DNA from: Rhodopseudomonas palustris JSC-3b | GTDB taxonomy: Bacteria; Pseudomonadota; Alphaproteobacteria; Rhizobiales; Xanthobacteraceae | DNA: 64,000 nt | Assembly: GCA_000504425.1 (NCBI GenBank) | Contig: KI632513.1 | Location: forward strand, 673,999 to 737,998 | Reading direction: 5' to 3' | Shown here: piece after piece, positions 62,957-64,000 of the stretch | Layout: each line of letters starts with the position of its first letter | Position numbering within the stretch: the first letter of the stretch is position 1 | Translations under genes and position numbers: made by a program | Notes under the pieces: generated by a model | What the model was told of the DNA's origin: nothing | What the model saw: only the letters and a program-made list of their open reading frames with translations | Databases searched by the model: none

Positions 62957-64000
62957 ATGAGGCGGGTAGTCGTCACGGGCCTTGGCATGGTCACGCCACT
63001 CGGCTGTGGCGTCGATACGACTTGGCAGCGCGTTCTCAACGGGCAAAGCGGCGCGCGGCAGATCGATACGTTCGACGTGTCGGATCTGAGCAGCCGCATC
63101 GCCTGCATGGTGCCGCGCGGCGATGGCAGCGATGGCACTTTCAACGCTGACCAGTGGATGGAGCCCAAAGACCAGCGCAAGGTCGATGACTTCATCATTT
63201 TTGCGATGTGTGCCGCGCGTCAGGCGCTGGACGACGCAAATTGGCATCCAAGTACCGAAGAGGAGCGCTGCGCCAGCGGCGTGATGATCGGCTCCGGTAT
63301 CGGCGGTCTGTCCGGCATCGCAGATGCCGCAGTGCTGGTGAAGGAGCGCGGTCCGCGGCGGCTGTCGCCGTTCTTCATTCCCGGACGGCTGATCAATCTG
63401 GCCTCCGGCTACGTTTCCATTGAGCACGGTCTCAAGGGACCGAATCACTCCGCGGTCACCGCCTGTTCGACCGGCGCGCACGCCATCGGCGATGCCAGCC
63501 GGCTGATCGCGCTCGGCGATGCCGACGTGATGGTGGCCGGCGGTACCGAATCGCCGATCAGCCGACTCGGCATGGCCGGCTTCTGCGCCATGCGCGCGCT
63601 GTCGACCGCCTTCAACGACACCCCGGAAAAAGCCTCGCGGCCCTATGACCGTGATCGCGATGGTTTTGTGATGGGTGAGGGCGCCGGCGTCGTGGTGCTC
63701 GAAGAATACGAACACGCCAAGCGCCGCGGCGCGCGGATCTATGCCGAAGTGATCGGCTACGGTCTGTCCGGCGACGCGTACCACATCTCCGCTCCGTCCT
63801 CGGATGGCGATGGTGCCTATCGCTGCATGACCTCGGCGATGAAGCGCGCCGGCATTGCGGCGTCCGACCTCGACTACATCAACGCCCACGGCACTTCGAC
63901 GCCGCTCGGCGATGAGATCGAGCTTGGTGCGGCGCAGCGCCTGCTCGGCGATGCGGCGTCGCGGGTCTCGATGTCGTCCACCAAATCCTGCACCGGCCAT
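62957..64000 (+). CDS. fabF: 3-oxoacyl-ACP synthase II (5' part, cut by window end)
   Basis: The first 348 codons of FabF, the condensing enzyme that elongates acyl-ACP with malonyl-ACP. VVVTGLGMVTPLG opens it; catalytic Cys170 is in VTACSTGAH, His311 in NAHGTSTPLGD and Lys343 in SSTKSCTGH, ending at the window edge at the start of the second His motif. About 70 residues are missing by comparison with the family. AGAGG precedes the ATG at 62957. Confidence 0.96.
   Translation, partial: MRRVVVTGLGMVTPLGCGVDTTWQRVLNGQSGARQIDTFDVSDLSSRIACMVPRGDGSDGTFNADQWMEPKDQRKVDDFIIFAMCAARQALDDANWHPSTEEERCASGVMIGSGIGGLSGIADAAVLVKERGPRRLSPFFIPGRLINLASGYVSIEHGLKGPNHSAVTACSTGAHAIGDASRLIALGDADVMVAGGTESPISRLGMAGFCAMRALSTAFNDTPEKASRPYDRDRDGFVMGEGAGVVVLEEYEHAKRRGARIYAEVIGYGLSGDAYHISAPSSDGDGAYRCMTSAMKRAGIAASDLDYINAHGTSTPLGDEIELGAAQRLLGDAASRVSMSSTKSCTGH

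Overview
The window is a gene-dense, high-GC chromosomal segment from an alphaproteobacterium, most like the Nitrobacteraceae/Bradyrhizobiaceae (Rhodopseudomonas or Bradyrhizobium relatives). The evidence is the divK-pleD pair, a DUF1849/EipB envelope protein, DUF3572 and DUF482 families, an NnrU-panB pair, and runs of conserved housekeeping genes. I see no rRNA, tRNA, CRISPR array, transposase or prophage. The assignment to family is inference from gene content; no search was run.

Layout. 1-11 kb: a lytic transglycosylase, a PilZ protein, an AzlCD exporter, TrmO and HIT proteins converging on one terminator, a DUF482-GDPD-RidA block, EipB, DUF3572-DinB, and DivK-PleD. 11.2-11.8 kb: a cluster of palindromic repeats. 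11.8-23.1 kb: mostly minus-strand housekeeping, in transcription order pyrB, a dihydroorotase-like gene, plsY, dprA, topA, rnr, DUF983, NUDIX, rpmG. 23.2-33.4 kb: a VanX-like dipeptidase, an AEC transporter with ruvX, a flavin oxidoreductase, then gatC, a 72-residue ORF and gatA, a PAS/HisKA_2 kinase, a patatin lipoprotein and gatB. 33.4-36.3 kb: the loosest stretch, with a 54-residue histone-H1-like gene, degenerate tandem repeats, a SEL1 protein and a secreted Cache protein.

36.3-41.9 kb: nnrU, panB, a YfgM-like TPR protein, a proline-rich lipoprotein, der, and an MFS transporter overlapping der. 42-53.5 kb: minus-strand DUF2147, SDR, purF, cvpA, radA, alr and dnaB, interrupted by plus-strand accessory genes (NifX/NafY-like, tautomerase, BBP7 barrel, TMEM175-like). 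53.9-56.3 kb: a small orphan, a CxxCH protein with a 15-bp tandem-repeat tail, and a thioesterase remnant. 56.3-64 kb: the rpsF-rpsR-DUF2232-rplI block, a membrane diguanylate cyclase, and the fatty-acid genes fabD-fabG-acpP-fabF, the last cut by the window edge.

Themes. Genome maintenance (DinB, DprA, TopA, RadA, RuvX, DnaB), translation (GatCAB, TrmO, RNase R, L33, S6, S18, L9), envelope work (lytic transglycosylase, EipB, alanine racemase, dipeptidase), pyrimidine/purine/pantothenate/fatty-acid synthesis, and c-di-GMP signalling (PleD, a second GGDEF enzyme, a PilZ protein). I do not see a clear undescribed multi-gene system. The most interesting leads are a dihydroorotase-like protein without its metal histidines beside pyrB, an SDR without its catalytic tyrosine, an unusually basic 54-residue ORF, the small ORF coupled to gatA, a 10-bp-TIR palindromic element touching a stop codon, and the KSEPA repeat expansion.
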